Source: Limobrevibacterium gyesilva
GTDB taxonomy: Bacteria; Pseudomonadota; Alphaproteobacteria; Acetobacterales; Acetobacteraceae
Assembly: GCF_025989185.1 (NCBI RefSeq)
Contig: NZ_JAPDNT010000010.1
Location: 54,615 to 118,614, forward strand
DNA length: 64,000 nucleotides
Reading direction: 5' to 3'
Shown here: positions 8,455 through 19,519 of the stretch, piece by piece
How positions within the stretch are numbered: position 1 is the first letter of the stretch
Layout of the letters: each line of letters begins with the position of its first letter
The notes under the pieces: generated by a model
Seen by the model: only the letters and a program-made list of their open reading frames with translations
What the model was told of the DNA's origin: nothing
The model's database searches: none
Translations under genes and position numbers: made by a program

Positions 8455-9561
8455 ATGCGCCGCCTGCACTACGCTGCCGCCCTTGCCATGTGCCTCGCCC
8501 AGCCCGCGTTCGCCCAGCCCGCGGCGGCCCCGCAGGCGGCCATGGTCGGGACTGTCATTGCCGCCAAGCAGGACGTGACCAAGGGCCTGGACTTCGTCGG
8601 CCGGGTGGAGGCCATCCAGCGCGTCGACATCCACGCCCGCGTCACCGGATTCCTGGAAGCCGTCCTGTTCACGGAAGGTTCGACCGTGAAAGAGGGCGAT
8701 AAATTGTATCAGATCGAGCGGCCGCCGTTCGAGGCCGCCGTGCTGCAGGCCCGCGGCAACCTGGTCCAGGCGCAGGCGCAGTATGCGAATGCCACCCTGG
8801 AGCGCCAGCGCGCCGAAGAACTGGTCAAGACCAGCGCCGTATCCGTTGCGATCCGCGACCAGCGCGTGGCGGCCGAACAAAGCGCGCAGGGCCAGGTCAT
8901 CGTCGCGGAAGCCGCCCTGCAAACCGCTACGATCAATCTCGGCTACACCGCCATCACTGCCCCGATCACCGGCAAGATCGGCCGCACCCTCGTCACCAAG
9001 GGCAACGTCGTGGGGCCGGACAGCGGCACCCTCGCCCAGATTGTCAGCGAGGACCCGATGTACGTGACCTTCCCGGTCAGCAACCGGGAGTTCCTGCGCA
9101 TGCGCCAGGCTGGCGGCCAGGTGGATGTCAACGCGATAGAGGCTGTCATCCGCTTCGCCGATGGCTCGACCTATGACCAGCGCGGCCGCATCACGTTCGT
9201 CAATGTCAGCGTCGACAAGGCCACCGATACGCTGCTGGTGCGTGCCAGCGTGCCCAATCCCACCGGCGTCCTCGTGGACGGGGAGTTCGTCCGCGTTCTG
9301 GTCCAGGGCGACAAGCCGGAACAGATGGTGGTCGTGCCGCAGGCGGCCCTGATCGCGGACCAGGAAGGCATTTATGTCTTCATCGTCGAGGGCGGCAAGG
9401 CCGTGGTCAGGCGCATCAGGACCGGCGGCGAGACCGGCCGCGATGTCATCGTCAACGACGGCCTCAAAGGCGGCGAGCAGGTGGTCGTGCAAGGCCTGCA
9501 GAGCCTGCGGCCCGGCGCCGCGGTCATCGCCACGCCGCTGGCTCCGGCGGCGGGAGGTTAG
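8455..9561 (+). CDS. RND efflux periplasmic adaptor (membrane fusion protein)
   Basis: A 368-residue adaptor of the AcrA/MexA family. It opens with a Sec signal peptide ([20 protein letters not shown], cleavage after AFA) and has no lipobox Cys. Then come the lipoyl half-motif [20 protein letters not shown], a coiled-coil hairpin (about residues 90-160) rich in Gln/Ala/Glu, the second lipoyl half ending [13 protein letters not shown], and the beta-barrel and membrane-proximal domains. It bridges the inner-membrane pump to an outer-membrane channel; no TolC-type gene lies in the window. GGAG precedes the ATG. The stop codon is three bases from the GTG start of the pump gene, so the two are one operon. 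Confidence 0.96.
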   Translation: MRRLHYAAALAMCLAQPAFAQPAAAPQAAMVGTVIAAKQDVTKGLDFVGRVEAIQRVDIHARVTGFLEAVLFTEGSTVKEGDKLYQIERPPFEAAVLQARGNLVQAQAQYANATLERQRAEELVKTSAVSVAIRDQRVAAEQSAQGQVIVAEAALQTATINLGYTAITAPITGKIGRTLVTKGNVVGPDSGTLAQIVSEDPMYVTFPVSNREFLRMRQAGGQVDVNAIEAVIRFADGSTYDQRGRITFVNVSVDKATDTLLVRASVPNPTGVLVDGEFVRVLVQGDKPEQMVVVPQAALIADQEGIYVFIVEGGKAVVRRIRTGGETGRDVIVNDGLKGGEQVVVQGLQSLRPGAAVIATPLAPAAGG

Positions 9562-9564
9562 CCC

Positions 9565-12500
9565 GTGATCTCCTCGGTCTTCGTCGACCGGCCCAGGCTG
9601 GCCATCGTCATCGCCATCGTCACGACGATCGCCGGCCTGTTGTCGCTGTTCGTCATCCCCATCGCGCAGTACCCGGACATCGTGCCGCCGCAGGTATCCG
9701 TGACGACCAGCTACCCCGGTGCCTCCGCCGCCGTCGTCGAGGCCACGATCGCCCAGCCGATCGAGGCGCAGGTCGTCGGCGTCGACAAGATGATCTACAT
9801 GAAGAGCGTGTCCGGCAACGACGGCAGCTATTCGCTCACCGTCTCGTTCGAGCTCGGAACCAACCCCGACATCAACACCGTGAACGTCAACAACCGTGTG
9901 CAGACTGCGCTGGCGAAACTGCCATCGGATGTCCGCCAGCAGGGTGTCACGGTGAAGAAGCAGAACTCGGCGCTGCTGGGGGTGATCTCCGTCTATTCGC
10001 CGAAGGGAACGAAGGACTCGCTGTTCGTCTCCAACTACGTCACGATCAACCTGCTGGACCGGATCAGGAGCACGCCAGGGGTCGGTGACGCCACCCTGTT
10101 CGGCCCGCAGGACTACGCCATGCGGGTCTGGATCCAGACCGACCGCCTCACCGGCCTCGGGCTCAGCGTCAACGACATCATCCAGGCCATCCAGAGCCAG
10201 AACGTCCAGGCCGCGGTCGGCCGCATCGGCGCCCGCCCGATCAGCAATGACCAGCAACTCCAGCTCAATATCCAGACCAAGGGACGCCTGACCACGGCCG
10301 ATGAATTCGGCCAGATCGTCATCCGGACCAATCCGGACGGTTCCGTGCTGCGCCTGCGCGACGTGGCGCGGCTGGAACTCGGCGCGGCCAACATGGACCG
10401 CGATACCAGGCTGAACGGCAAGGCCGCCACCATCATCGGCGTCTATCAGTCGCCAGGCGCGAACGCGATCACGACACTGGCGGCCATCCGCGGCAACCTC
10501 GCCGAGTTGGAGCGCGGCTTCCCCGAAGACCTCGCCTGGAAGGTCACCTACGACCCCACCACCTTCGTCACCGCCACCATCCACGAGGTGCAGAAGACAC
10601 TGGTCGAAGCCTTCGTGCTGGTCGTGCTCGTGGTCTACCTGTTCCTCGGCAGCTTCCGCGCCACCCTGATTCCCACCGTGGCCGTGCCGGTCAGCCTGAT
10701 CGGCGCCTTCATCGTGATGAACGCCATCGGCTACTCGGCCAACACGGTCTCGCTGCTCGCGGTGGTGCTGGCCATCGGCATCGTGGTGGACGACGCCATC
10801 GTCGTGGTGGAAGCAGTCGAGCACAAATTGGAACTGCATCCAGAGATGTCGCCGGCGGACGCGACGAAGGAGGCGATGCGCGAGATCACGGCCCCCATCA
10901 TCGCCATCACGCTCGTCCTGTTGTCCGTGTTCGTGCCGATCGGCTTCATCTCCGGCATCTCCGGCGAGTTGTTCCGCCAGTTCGCCGTGATGGTATCGGT
11001 GTCGATGTTCCTGTCCGCCATCAATGCGCTGACACTCTCGCCGGCGCTGTGCGCCATCCTGCTGAAGGCGCATCACGGGCCGCGCCGTGGACCGATCGGC
11101 ATCGTGATGCGCTTCATCGATCGCGTGCGCGACGGCTATGGCGCCATTGTCGCCCGCCTCGTGCATTTTGCCATCATCAGCGTCCCGGTCGTGGCGCTCG
11201 CCTTCGCGGGTGTGATCGGCCTCGGCAAGATCACGCCGACCGGCTTCGTGCCGCAGGAAGACCAGGGCGCATTCTTCGTGGTGATGCAACTCCCTGACGG
11301 CGCCTCGGTTGGCCGCACGCTGGACGTGGTCAAGCAGGTCGAGGGCATCCTCGCCAAGGAAGACGCGGTCGCCGATTACACCGCGGTGGCCGGCCTCAAC
11401 TTCATCGACAACTATTCGCAACCCAACGCCGGATTCTTCATCGTGAGCCTCAAGCCGTTCGAAGAGCGGCCGGGACCGCAAAACGGCGCGGACGCAATCA
11501 TTGCCCGCCTTGCCCAACAGTTCCGCTCGATCCGCGACGGCAGCGTGGTGCCCATCGCCCCGCCGCCGATCCTCGGCCTGGGTACCGGTGGCGGCTTCAC
11601 CTACGTGCTGCAGGACGTCACCGGAGGCGACCCGAAGGCCATGGCGCAAGTGCTGCGCGGGCTGATCATCGCGGCGAACCAGGACAAACAGCTCAACCGC
11701 GTCTACAGCACGTTCACCGCCTCCGCCCCCTCGATCTTCCTCGACATCGATCGCGACAAGGCGCAGGTGCTGGGCATTCCGCTGACGTCGCTGTTCCAGG
11801 CGCTGCAGACCAACCTGGGCGGCTACTACGTCAACGACTTCAATCTTTTCGGCCGCACCTGGCAGGTCCAGGTGCAGGCCGAGGCCGAGGACCGCGCCTC
11901 GATCAACGACATCAACCGCATCAACGTGCGCAGCAGCACGGGCGAGATGGTCCCCTTGCGCAGCCTGGTCGAGCCGCGCGTCGTGCTCGGTCCGCAGGCG
12001 CTGATCCGCTTCAACAATCTGCGCGCCGTGACCATCCAGGGCGAACCCGCGCCGGGCGTTTCCTCCGGCGAGGCACTGGCAGCGATGGAGGCGGTGGCCG
12101 CGCGCACGCTGCCGCCGGGCTTCCGCGGCACCTGGACCGACACCGCCTTCCAGGAAAAGCGCGCCAGCGGCCAGACCAGCATCATCCTGGCTTTCGCCGT
12201 GCTGTTCGCCTACCTGTTCCTCGTGGCGCTGTACGAGAGCTGGACCATTCCGGTGCCGGTCCTGCTATCGGTCTCGGTGGGCATCCTCGGCTCATTCGTA
12301 GGCATCGTGCTGTTGGGCCTGACGCTTGACCTCTACGGCCAGATCGGCCTGGTGGTGCTGATCGGGCTTGCGGCCAAGAACGGCATCCTGATCGTGGAGT
12401 TCGCCAAGGAGGCGCGCGAAAAGGGCCAGCCGCTGCTGCAAGCGGCCGCAGAGGGGGCCCGGGCGCGGTTCCGCGCGGTGATGATGACCAGCTTCGCCTT

Positions 12501-12735
12501 CATCCTCGGGCTATTGCCGCTGGTCGTCGCCACCGGCCCCAGCATGCTGGCGCGGCGCAATGTCGGAACACCCGTCTTCGCCGGCATGATCGCGGCGAGT
12601 TTTCTGGGAATCTTCGTCATCCCGCTTCTGTACGTGGTCTTCCAAGGCATCCGCGAGCGGATCAAGGGCAAAGGCCGGGCGGTGGCGCCGGCAATGTCAA
12701 CGCCCGAAAAGCAGCCGTCGACCGCTGCCAAGTGA
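9565..12735 (+). CDS. RND multidrug efflux permease, HAE1 family
   Basis: A 1056-residue proton-driven pump of the AcrB/MexB (HAE1) family, full length. The N-terminus [19 protein letters not shown] enters TM1; the paired Asp residues of TM4 that carry protons are in [14 protein letters not shown]; the C-terminal half repeats the fold, with [16 protein letters not shown] in TM10. The protein would form a trimer in the inner membrane with the adaptor encoded just upstream. The start is GTG at 9565 with GGGAGG at 9552-9557 inside the end of the adaptor gene. Drug range cannot be read from sequence. No repressor gene adjoins the operon. Confidence 0.97.
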   Translation: MISSVFVDRPRLAIVIAIVTTIAGLLSLFVIPIAQYPDIVPPQVSVTTSYPGASAAVVEATIAQPIEAQVVGVDKMIYMKSVSGNDGSYSLTVSFELGTNPDINTVNVNNRVQTALAKLPSDVRQQGVTVKKQNSALLGVISVYSPKGTKDSLFVSNYVTINLLDRIRSTPGVGDATLFGPQDYAMRVWIQTDRLTGLGLSVNDIIQAIQSQNVQAAVGRIGARPISNDQQLQLNIQTKGRLTTADEFGQIVIRTNPDGSVLRLRDVARLELGAANMDRDTRLNGKAATIIGVYQSPGANAITTLAAIRGNLAELERGFPEDLAWKVTYDPTTFVTATIHEVQKTLVEAFVLVVLVVYLFLGSFRATLIPTVAVPVSLIGAFIVMNAIGYSANTVSLLAVVLAIGIVVDDAIVVVEAVEHKLELHPEMSPADATKEAMREITAPIIAITLVLLSVFVPIGFISGISGELFRQFAVMVSVSMFLSAINALTLSPALCAILLKAHHGPRRGPIGIVMRFIDRVRDGYGAIVARLVHFAIISVPVVALAFAGVIGLGKITPTGFVPQEDQGAFFVVMQLPDGASVGRTLDVVKQVEGILAKEDAVADYTAVAGLNFIDNYSQPNAGFFIVSLKPFEERPGPQNGADAIIARLAQQFRSIRDGSVVPIAPPPILGLGTGGGFTYVLQDVTGGDPKAMAQVLRGLIIAANQDKQLNRVYSTFTASAPSIFLDIDRDKAQVLGIPLTSLFQALQTNLGGYYVNDFNLFGRTWQVQVQAEAEDRASINDINRINVRSSTGEMVPLRSLVEPRVVLGPQALIRFNNLRAVTIQGEPAPGVSSGEALAAMEAVAARTLPPGFRGTWTDTAFQEKRASGQTSIILAFAVLFAYLFLVALYESWTIPVPVLLSVSVGILGSFVGIVLLGLTLDLYGQIGLVVLIGLAAKNGILIVEFAKEAREKGQPLLQAAAEGARARFRAVMMTSFAFILGLLPLVVATGPSMLARRNVGTPVFAGMIAASFLGIFVIPLLYVVFQGIRERIKGKGRAVAPAMSTPEKQPSTAAK

Positions 12736-12827
12736 GCGGTCGGCACCGGAAGGAAACCGCATATGACCGCATCGGCCGTGCTGGCGGTATCGCGCATCGC
12801 ACGGGTGCCGAGGTCGTTCTTCCGGTC

Positions 12828-13250
12828 ATGCGCCGAGCCAATGGTCTGGCCTGCCTCACGCTTGCCTTGGTGTTGGCGGCCTGCGCCGCCTCGCCGCCGG
12901 CGGCGCGCTGTGCCGGTATGCGCGGCGACCCCGCGATCACCGTCCAGCTTCTGTTCGGGCGCTCGTTGCGCGGGGGCGGCAAAGTGGGCGACGTGGCATG
13001 GCGGGATTTCCTGGCCGCCGCCGTCACGCCCCGCTTTCCCGATGGGCTGACCGTGCTGGACGGCTATGGCCAGTGGCGCCAGCGCGCTACCGGGCGCGTG
13101 ATCTCCGAGCCGTCAACGGTGGTGGAAATCGTCACCGAAGCATCGCCCGACACCTTCCAGCGGCTCGATGCCATTCGCACGGAATACAAGGCGCAGTTTG
13201 TCCAGGACTCCGTCGGGCTCGTCGTCAGCGAGGCATGCGCCTCATTCTGA
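12828..13250 (+). CDS. DUF3574 lipoprotein
   Basis: A 140-residue small lipoprotein if started at the ATG giving MRRANGL; it then has a signal peptide with lipobox LAAC at residues 17-20. The mature part has the DUF3574 signature: VQLLFGRS, then FLAAAVTPRFPDGLTVLDG and GQWRQ, closing with VVEIVTE. Function is unknown for the family. The start is uncertain: the frame is open back to a GTG at 12732 that overlaps the pump stop codon, while the only good ribosome site (AAGGAAA before the ATG at 12763) serves a different frame. It follows the efflux operon closely and ends in a 9-bp tail-to-tail overlap with the sulfotransferase gene. Confidence 0.8.
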   Translation: MRRANGLACLTLALVLAACAASPPAARCAGMRGDPAITVQLLFGRSLRGGGKVGDVAWRDFLAAAVTPRFPDGLTVLDGYGQWRQRATGRVISEPSTVVEIVTEASPDTFQRLDAIRTEYKAQFVQDSVGLVVSEACASF

Positions 13251-14219
13251 TGCCCGGTCGGGCCCCAATGCCCGCAGGTCGGCGACCGAAGCGCGCAATT
13301 GGTCGCGCTCCGCCACGATCTCGGCGAGCCGGACGCGCGCCGCGTCCAGATGCGGGACGCTAAGACGGTCGATCTCGCCCACCACAAGGCCCAAGGGGTC
13401 GAATACGGACCGCAACTCCGCCTCGCCGCCATCGATCGCGCCTTGCGCCGCCTGCCACAGCGCGAGCGACAGCGCCCCGGCCGTGGCCACGACACCAGCC
13501 GGCTGCCCGGCATGCCGCCGGACGTCGAATGTCCGCAGTGCCGGCGCCAGATGGCCCTCGATCGCAGCGGCCACGCTCTCCGGCGGGTTCGGCCAGGTCA
13601 GTTGCAATCCCGCCGCAATCCGCGCCACCGTGCCGCGCCAATCCGCCAGCAATCCCTCGAAGCTGGTCCATACGCGTGGGAAATCGCGGCTGAACGCCTC
13701 TGCCCCGAGCAGGTCGCGCACATACAGCAGTTCGCTGGTCCGCGGATCGGTGCCATCGCGATGGCCCAGCGAACCCACCACCTCGGCGGGATGGCGCAGC
13801 GGCAGCACACCACGTGGCGCGATCCCCAACTGCTGCAAGGCGCGCCGGTAGATCGGCATGAGCCGGCATAGCCGGGGGTCCTTGATCACCAGCAGCTTCG
13901 CGTCGCCATAATCCTGCGCAATGCGTTCCGCCACGCGCTCGGCGAACTCAGCCGCCTGCGGACCGTCAAACCAGGCCGGCGGAATGGCGATCGGGTCCCA
14001 CCAGGTTGCGCCGTGGGACCGCAGAATCTCGTCGTTGAGTTGGAGCAGCCGGAGCGGCTCGAAATGGCCGCGCTCGTTTCCCCGCCCGGGCCCCAGAAGC
14101 TCCTCCGGCAGCGCCACGCCGAGCAGATTGAGCACGCGTGTGAGGGCGGAACTGCCGGAGCGGCTTACGCCGATGACCAGTATCGCAACCCGTGCTGCCG
14201 GTCCCGTGCCTGCGGTCAC
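13242..14219 (-). CDS. Sulfotransferase-family P-loop protein
   Basis: About 325 residues from a GTG start twelve bases after the upstream gene's stop. The N-terminal VAILVIGVSRSGSSALTRVL is the 5'-PSB loop of PAPS-dependent sulfotransferases, and the RGVLPLRHPAEVVGSL block is the 3'-PB/Arg-Asp region. The last about 50 residues (RLSVPHLDAARVRLAEIVAERD onward, split here for length) form a charged helix likely to be a coiled coil. A role in sulfating a carbohydrate or surface compound is usual for the family; the acceptor is unknown. It is the last gene of a minus-strand run led by twin aminotransferases and a tandem GNAT protein. Confidence 0.75.
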   Translation of the reverse strand: MTAGTGPAARVAILVIGVSRSGSSALTRVLNLLGVALPEELLGPGRGNERGHFEPLRLLQLNDEILRSHGATWWDPIAIPPAWFDGPQAAEFAERVAERIAQDYGDAKLLVIKDPRLCRLMPIYRRALQQLGIAPRGVLPLRHPAEVVGSLGHRDGTDPRTSELLYVRDLLGAEAFSRDFPRVWTSFEGLLADWRGTVARIAAGLQLTWPNPPESVAAAIEGHLAPALRTFDVRRHAGQPAGVVATAGALSLALWQAAQGAIDGGEAELRSVFDPLGLVVGEIDRLSVPHLDAARVRLAEIVAERDQLRASVADLRALGPDRASE

Positions 14220-14230
14220 GACGGCCGCGC

Positions 14231-15238
14231 TCAGCCGACGTTCTTCCAGAAGTACACGGTATCGCCGAGGGTACCGTCGGCATTCACGGCGAAGCCTGGA
14301 ATGCGTCCCGCCTCCTGCCACCCCATGCCGCGATACAACGGCTCTGCCGCGTCGCCGGCGCGTGTGTCCAGCACCAGCAGGCGGCGCCCTTCGTCGCGTG
14401 CCTCCTGTTCGATGCGTTCCATCAGCAGCCGGCCCACGCCGCGGCGGCGGATGCCGGGCCGCACGAGCAGCTTCTGCAGGTCGGCGCGGTGCGGCTGGTT
14501 CTCCGGCATGTCGAGGTCAAGCATCACGATCCCGGCCAGCAGTCCGTCCACCCACGCCGCCAGCAGAACGCGCCTGCCGCCGGCCACGTCTGCGGCCATG
14601 CGGCGCCAGAACGCCGCCGCCTTGTCGAGCACCAGCGGCGGCAGGAACGACACGGAGGCGTCGTTATCGACACATTCTTTCAAAATCAATGCCAGGCAGC
14701 CCTCGGCTGAGGCCGCTCCGGCGGCATCCAGCCGCTCCACGTGCACGCCGGCCAGCGGCTTCGTGTAAGCGAATTCAATGGAGTTCGACTTGTCGTTCAG
14801 TGCCCGGATCGGGCCGGAGCGCACATAGCTGCGCTTCTCGTAGAAACGATGGGCCCGGTCGAAGCGGGTATCCGTCCACAGCTTCATCCGCTGTGCGCCC
14901 TGGGTGCGGGCATGCGCCTCCGCCGCCTCGATCAGGGCATGCGCGAGGCCGCCGCCGCGCATCTCCCGGGCGGCGTACATCTTGCAGATTTCCCACGATT
15001 CTTCGCCGTCGCGCAGCGGCCGGGTCGCGACCATGCCGACCACCCGGCCAGCAACCTCGGCGGCCCACAACGCCCCGTCCTGCCCGGCGTAGTAGCTGGC
15101 GAGCGCCCGCAGTTCCGGCACTTCGCCGTCCAGGTCCATCACGCAGCCGGGATATTCGGCCCAGCAGGCGTCGATCAGGGCGATGAAACCCTCCGCGTCG
15201 TCATCCCGCCCGGCCCGCAGGATGGCGGCCGAAGTCAC
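14231..15238 (-). CDS. Tandem-domain GNAT N-acetyltransferase
   Basis: A 335-residue protein made of two GNAT folds. The first (about residues 5-155) has the acetyl-CoA motif region EICKMYAAREMRGGGLAHALI; the second (about 170-335) has LQKLLVRPGIRRRGVGRLLM, the clearer Q/RxxGxG/A pyrophosphate loop. The first loop (REMRGGGLA) is also usable. Acyl acceptor is unknown. The ATG overlaps the stop of the upstream aminotransferase by four bases (ATGA, 15235-15238), which suggests translational coupling, so acceptor and aminotransferase product may be linked (inference). Confidence 0.9.
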   Translation of the reverse strand: MTSAAILRAGRDDDAEGFIALIDACWAEYPGCVMDLDGEVPELRALASYYAGQDGALWAAEVAGRVVGMVATRPLRDGEESWEICKMYAAREMRGGGLAHALIEAAEAHARTQGAQRMKLWTDTRFDRAHRFYEKRSYVRSGPIRALNDKSNSIEFAYTKPLAGVHVERLDAAGAASAEGCLALILKECVDNDASVSFLPPLVLDKAAAFWRRMAADVAGGRRVLLAAWVDGLLAGIVMLDLDMPENQPHRADLQKLLVRPGIRRRGVGRLLMERIEQEARDEGRRLLVLDTRAGDAAEPLYRGMGWQEAGRIPGFAVNADGTLGDTVYFWKNVG

Positions 15239-16437
15239 CTGAACCCTCCCACGAAGGCGGCGATGCGCTTCACCGCCTCGGCCAGGCTGGCATCGTCGGT
15301 GGCGTAGCTGATGCGCAGATAGGGGCTCATGCCGAACGCGGCGCCATGCACCAGCGCCACATGGCCCTCGTCCAGCAGCGCGAGGGCGAAATCCTCGTCG
15401 GTTTCGATCTTCTTGCCGCCGGCGGTGGTGCGGCCGAGGCAGCCGGCGATGTTCGGGTAGACGTAGAACGCGCCTTCCGGCCGGTGGCAGGAAATCCCGG
15501 GAATGGCGTTCAGCCCGTCCACCACCAGGTCGCGGCGGGTGCGATAGATGGCGGCCCGCTCGGCCACCAGCTCCTGCGGCCCGTCCAGCGCCGCGGCGGC
15601 GGCGGCCTGGCCAACGGTGGACACGCCCGCGGTGGCCTGCCCCTGCATGTTTACCATGGCCCGGATCAGGTCCTTCGGCCCGGCGCAGAAGCCGATGCGC
15701 CAGCCGGTCATGGCATAGGTCTTGGACACGCCGCTGACCGTCAGCACCCGGTCGCGCAGGCGCGGCTCTACCGCCACCAGGGTGTCGTAGTCGAAGTCGC
15801 CGTAGACCAGGTGCTCATACATGTCGTCGCACATGATCCAGACATGCGGATGCTTCAGCAGCACCTCGGCGATCGCCTTCAGCTCCGCGCGCGAGCAGGC
15901 CGCCCCCGTCGGGTTGTTCGGCGAGTTCAGCATCAGCCACTTGGTCTTCGGCGTGATCGCCGCTTCGAGGTCCTCGGGCCGCAGCTTGAAGCCGTTGTTC
16001 TGCGGGCAGGTCACGAACACCGGCTCGCCGCCCACCAGGCTCGCCATCAGCGGATAGGCGCCCCAGTACGGCGCCGGAATCACCACCTCGTCGCCCTCGT
16101 CCACGGTGGCCATCAGCGCGTCGAACAGGACCTGCTTGCCGCCATTGGCGACCATGATCTCGTCGAGCGCATAGTCCAGCCCGCTGTCGCGCCGGAATTT
16201 CCGCTGCACCGCCTCCTTCAGCCGCTTCGTGCCGTCCTGCGGGGGGTATTTCGTGTCCCCCGCCAGGGCCGCCTGGTGCGCGGCCTCGATCGCGTGCGGC
16301 GGCGAGTCGAAATCCGGCTCGCCGATGGTCAGCTGGATCACGTTGACCCCGGCCTCGCGCAACTTGCGGGCCTTGATGGTCATGGCGACGGTCGCGGCAA
16401 CCTTGACCCGCGACAGGCGGCTGGCGAGTGCGGGCAT
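15235..16437 (-). CDS. Aspartate/prephenate-type aminotransferase, copy 2
   Basis: A 400-residue class I (I-beta) PLP aminotransferase. Key parts: IGEPDFDSPP substrate segment (38-47), Y-containing APYWG stacking region, NPTG (175-178), DDMYEH with the pyridine-binding Asp, Schiff-base lysine K239 in SGVSKTYAMTGWR, and Arg of RISYAT near the C-terminus that binds the alpha-carboxylate. Alphaproteobacterial members use aspartate and often prephenate. The start MPALASRLSR is four bases after the stop of the upstream copy; the longer frame upstream lies inside that gene. It is about the same length and colinear with its neighbour, evidence for an old tandem duplication. Confidence 0.93.
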   Translation of the reverse strand: MPALASRLSRVKVAATVAMTIKARKLREAGVNVIQLTIGEPDFDSPPHAIEAAHQAALAGDTKYPPQDGTKRLKEAVQRKFRRDSGLDYALDEIMVANGGKQVLFDALMATVDEGDEVVIPAPYWGAYPLMASLVGGEPVFVTCPQNNGFKLRPEDLEAAITPKTKWLMLNSPNNPTGAACSRAELKAIAEVLLKHPHVWIMCDDMYEHLVYGDFDYDTLVAVEPRLRDRVLTVSGVSKTYAMTGWRIGFCAGPKDLIRAMVNMQGQATAGVSTVGQAAAAAALDGPQELVAERAAIYRTRRDLVVDGLNAIPGISCHRPEGAFYVYPNIAGCLGRTTAGGKKIETDEDFALALLDEGHVALVHGAAFGMSPYLRISYATDDASLAEAVKRIAAFVGGFR

Positions 16438-16441
16438 GGCG

Positions 16442-17680
<1,239 letters not shown>

Positions 17681-17930
17681 CTAATGCGGCGCCTCCGCCC
17701 GGGCAACCGGGGCAAGGCGCCCCTGCCAGATGAAAAGCGGCGATGAGGGCGGGCTCCGGGCCGCACCGTCCACGACCCAGGCCCGAACCGCGCCCGTGCC
17801 CCCTCCGACGCGCCGTCGTCCGCGGGCACCTTCGATGGCTCCAATGGGCCATGCCACCGATGGCTCCTTCGCGGGAAGCGGGCCCCCTTGCGGGTGCGTC
17901 ACGATGCGGCTGCCAAGGAGGAGACGAAGC

Positions 17931-18293
17931 ATGAGCGAATCAAGCCCGCGCATCAGCGTCGCCGCGCTGAAGCAGGCGATCGAAGGACGCGACGCCGAGG
18001 CGTTGTTGCGCCTTTATGCCGACGACGCGAAGATGGTCATCATCGACCGGCAGCACCCGCCCAGCGCGCCCCTGGAAATCGACGGCCGCGCGGCCATCGG
18101 CGCGTACTGGCACGATGTGTGCGGCCGCGCGATGACCCACCGCATCGAGGCGGGCCTCGCCGACGACACCCACCTCGCCTTCACCGAATCCTGTGCCTAT
18201 CCGGACGGCACCCGCGTGTTCTGCTCGGCCATGCTCGACATCGCCGGTGGGCGTATCACCCGGCAGGTCACGCTGCAGGAGTGGGACGGCTGA
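17931..18293 (+). CDS. SnoaL/NTF2-like protein
   Basis: A 120-residue alpha+beta protein starting MSESSPRI after AAGGAGGAG. The layout helix (ISVAALKQAIEGRDAEALLRLY), then ADDAKMVII, then DGRAAIGAYW and strands ending ITRQVTLQEW is the NTF2/SnoaL cone fold, often a small-molecule binder, cyclase, or stress protein. No catalytic residues can be named. It is probably cotranscribed with the 101-residue gene 35 bases downstream, which also has a strong ribosome site. Confidence 0.8.
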   Translation: MSESSPRISVAALKQAIEGRDAEALLRLYADDAKMVIIDRQHPPSAPLEIDGRAAIGAYWHDVCGRAMTHRIEAGLADDTHLAFTESCAYPDGTRVFCSAMLDIAGGRITRQVTLQEWDG

Positions 18294-18328
18294 GCGGCCA
18301 CACAGACATATCGTAAAGGAGAGCGCCC

Positions 18329-18634
18329 ATGCTGATCGCCCGCTGGCAGATCGACGCGCGCTTCGGCCACAAGCAGAAGGTCATCGACATGCTGCGCGAC
18401 TGGACTTCCACCATCGCGCCGCAGGCGGGCCTCACCAGGGGCCAGATCCTGACCGGCTCGATCGGCGCGCTGGAAGCGACCGTGGAGCACAACTGGCAGG
18501 TCGACGACCTTGCCGAGTTGGAGCGCGCCTGGGCGAAGCTCGGAACCATCGCGGCGCATGCGCAATGGGGCAAGGACCTCGAGCCGTTCGTGGTGTCCGG
18601 CACGGCGAAGTGGAATGTCTACCGCATGCTCTGA
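18329..18634 (+). CDS. Hypothetical 101-residue protein, possibly dimeric alpha-beta barrel
   Basis: Starts at ATG with AAAGGAGAG upstream. The pattern MLIARWQIDAR, a helix KQKVIDMLRDW, then strand ATVEHNWQVDDLAELERAW and FVVSGTAKWNVYRML resembles ferredoxin-like dimeric barrel proteins, but I do not recognise the family. No signal peptide or membrane segment. It forms a pair with the NTF2-like gene upstream, and its 3' end overlaps the convergent DUF1194 gene by 16 bases. Confidence 0.7.
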   Translation: MLIARWQIDARFGHKQKVIDMLRDWTSTIAPQAGLTRGQILTGSIGALEATVEHNWQVDDLAELERAWAKLGTIAAHAQWGKDLEPFVVSGTAKWNVYRML

Positions 18635-19359
18635 GCTGTGGCGTGCGCGCCGCGGGCGTCCGTGGCGATCTCGGTGATCAGCTTACGCAGGATCGCGTCG
18701 GCAAACCTGTCATAGCTGTCGATGGCGATGACAAAGGCGCCGGGGCCGCCGATCACCTGGTCGCGGTAATGGATGTCGAGGTCGGGCTCGATGGTCAGGA
18801 TCGGCAGGCCGTTGATCGTCACGCCGCGGCGCACCGCGTCGTCACGGGCATCCTCGGCGGGCCGGCCGATATTGTTGGCGCCGTCGCCGGAGATGTCGAT
18901 CACCCGCCGCTCACCCGCAAACCCGCCGCGCTGGAACAGCGCGACGCCATAGTCGATCATGCCGCTGATCGAGGTGCCGCCGCCGAACAGCCGCCGCGGC
19001 GCGGCCTCGATCGCGGCGGCGACGGCCTCGGCGGAGCGTTCGTCGCGAATCGCCATCCAATCCACCACCAGCACATGCAGTGCCGGGCCGGTCCATTGCA
19101 CCATGGCCACCGCGATCGCCTGCGTTGGCCCCGACCGGATCGCCTGCAGCACCAGTGGATTGCGGAATGCCGCGACATAACCACGCTTCTGCAGCTCGAA
19201 CCGCGCCTGGTTGACGCTGCCGGACGCGTCGACGCCCAGGACCAGCTGCAGATCGACCGGCTGCTGCGCCGCCGCCCCGGCAGCAAGGCCCAGCAGCAGC
19301 GCAGCGATGCCGGCCACCTGCGCTGCGATCCGGCGACACACGGAAAGGCGGCCTGGCAT
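18619..19359 (-). CDS. DUF1194 (von Willebrand A-like) secreted protein
   Basis: A 246-residue protein with a Sec signal peptide ending in AAGAAAQ (about residue 32). Then VDLQLVLGVDASGSVN gives the MIDAS-type metal site D44-S46-S48, followed by the VAMVQWTG and FGGGTSISGMIDYG segments (the T of the latter is the third MIDAS contact) and IDISGDGANN. This is the DUF1194 family, a vWA-fold exported protein of unknown partner common in alphaproteobacteria. It is a single gene, convergent with the 101-residue gene. Confidence 0.88.
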   Translation of the reverse strand: MPGRLSVCRRIAAQVAGIAALLLGLAAGAAAQQPVDLQLVLGVDASGSVNQARFELQKRGYVAAFRNPLVLQAIRSGPTQAIAVAMVQWTGPALHVLVVDWMAIRDERSAEAVAAAIEAAPRRLFGGGTSISGMIDYGVALFQRGGFAGERRVIDISGDGANNIGRPAEDARDDAVRRGVTINGLPILTIEPDLDIHYRDQVIGGPGAFVIAIDSYDRFADAILRKLITEIATDARGAHATAQSMR

Positions 19360-19519
19360 CGATCCGAGCCTCTCGGCTGTGGAGTGCGGCCAGGAGGTTG
19401 GCGCGCCGGCTGCTTATCGTCCAGCAGAATGCAGGGCCCGGTACCCATGCCAATGCCTCACGTGGCGTCAAAACAAGAACCGAAGCGCGATCGGTGCCGA
19501 TAGACGCACCGATCGTGCT

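Noticed and set aside
8419..11649. 1076-residue minus-strand open frame
   Set aside because: It is exactly antisense to the RND adaptor and pump. Composition is His/Asp/Arg-rich with no motif, the usual shadow of high-GC coding DNA.
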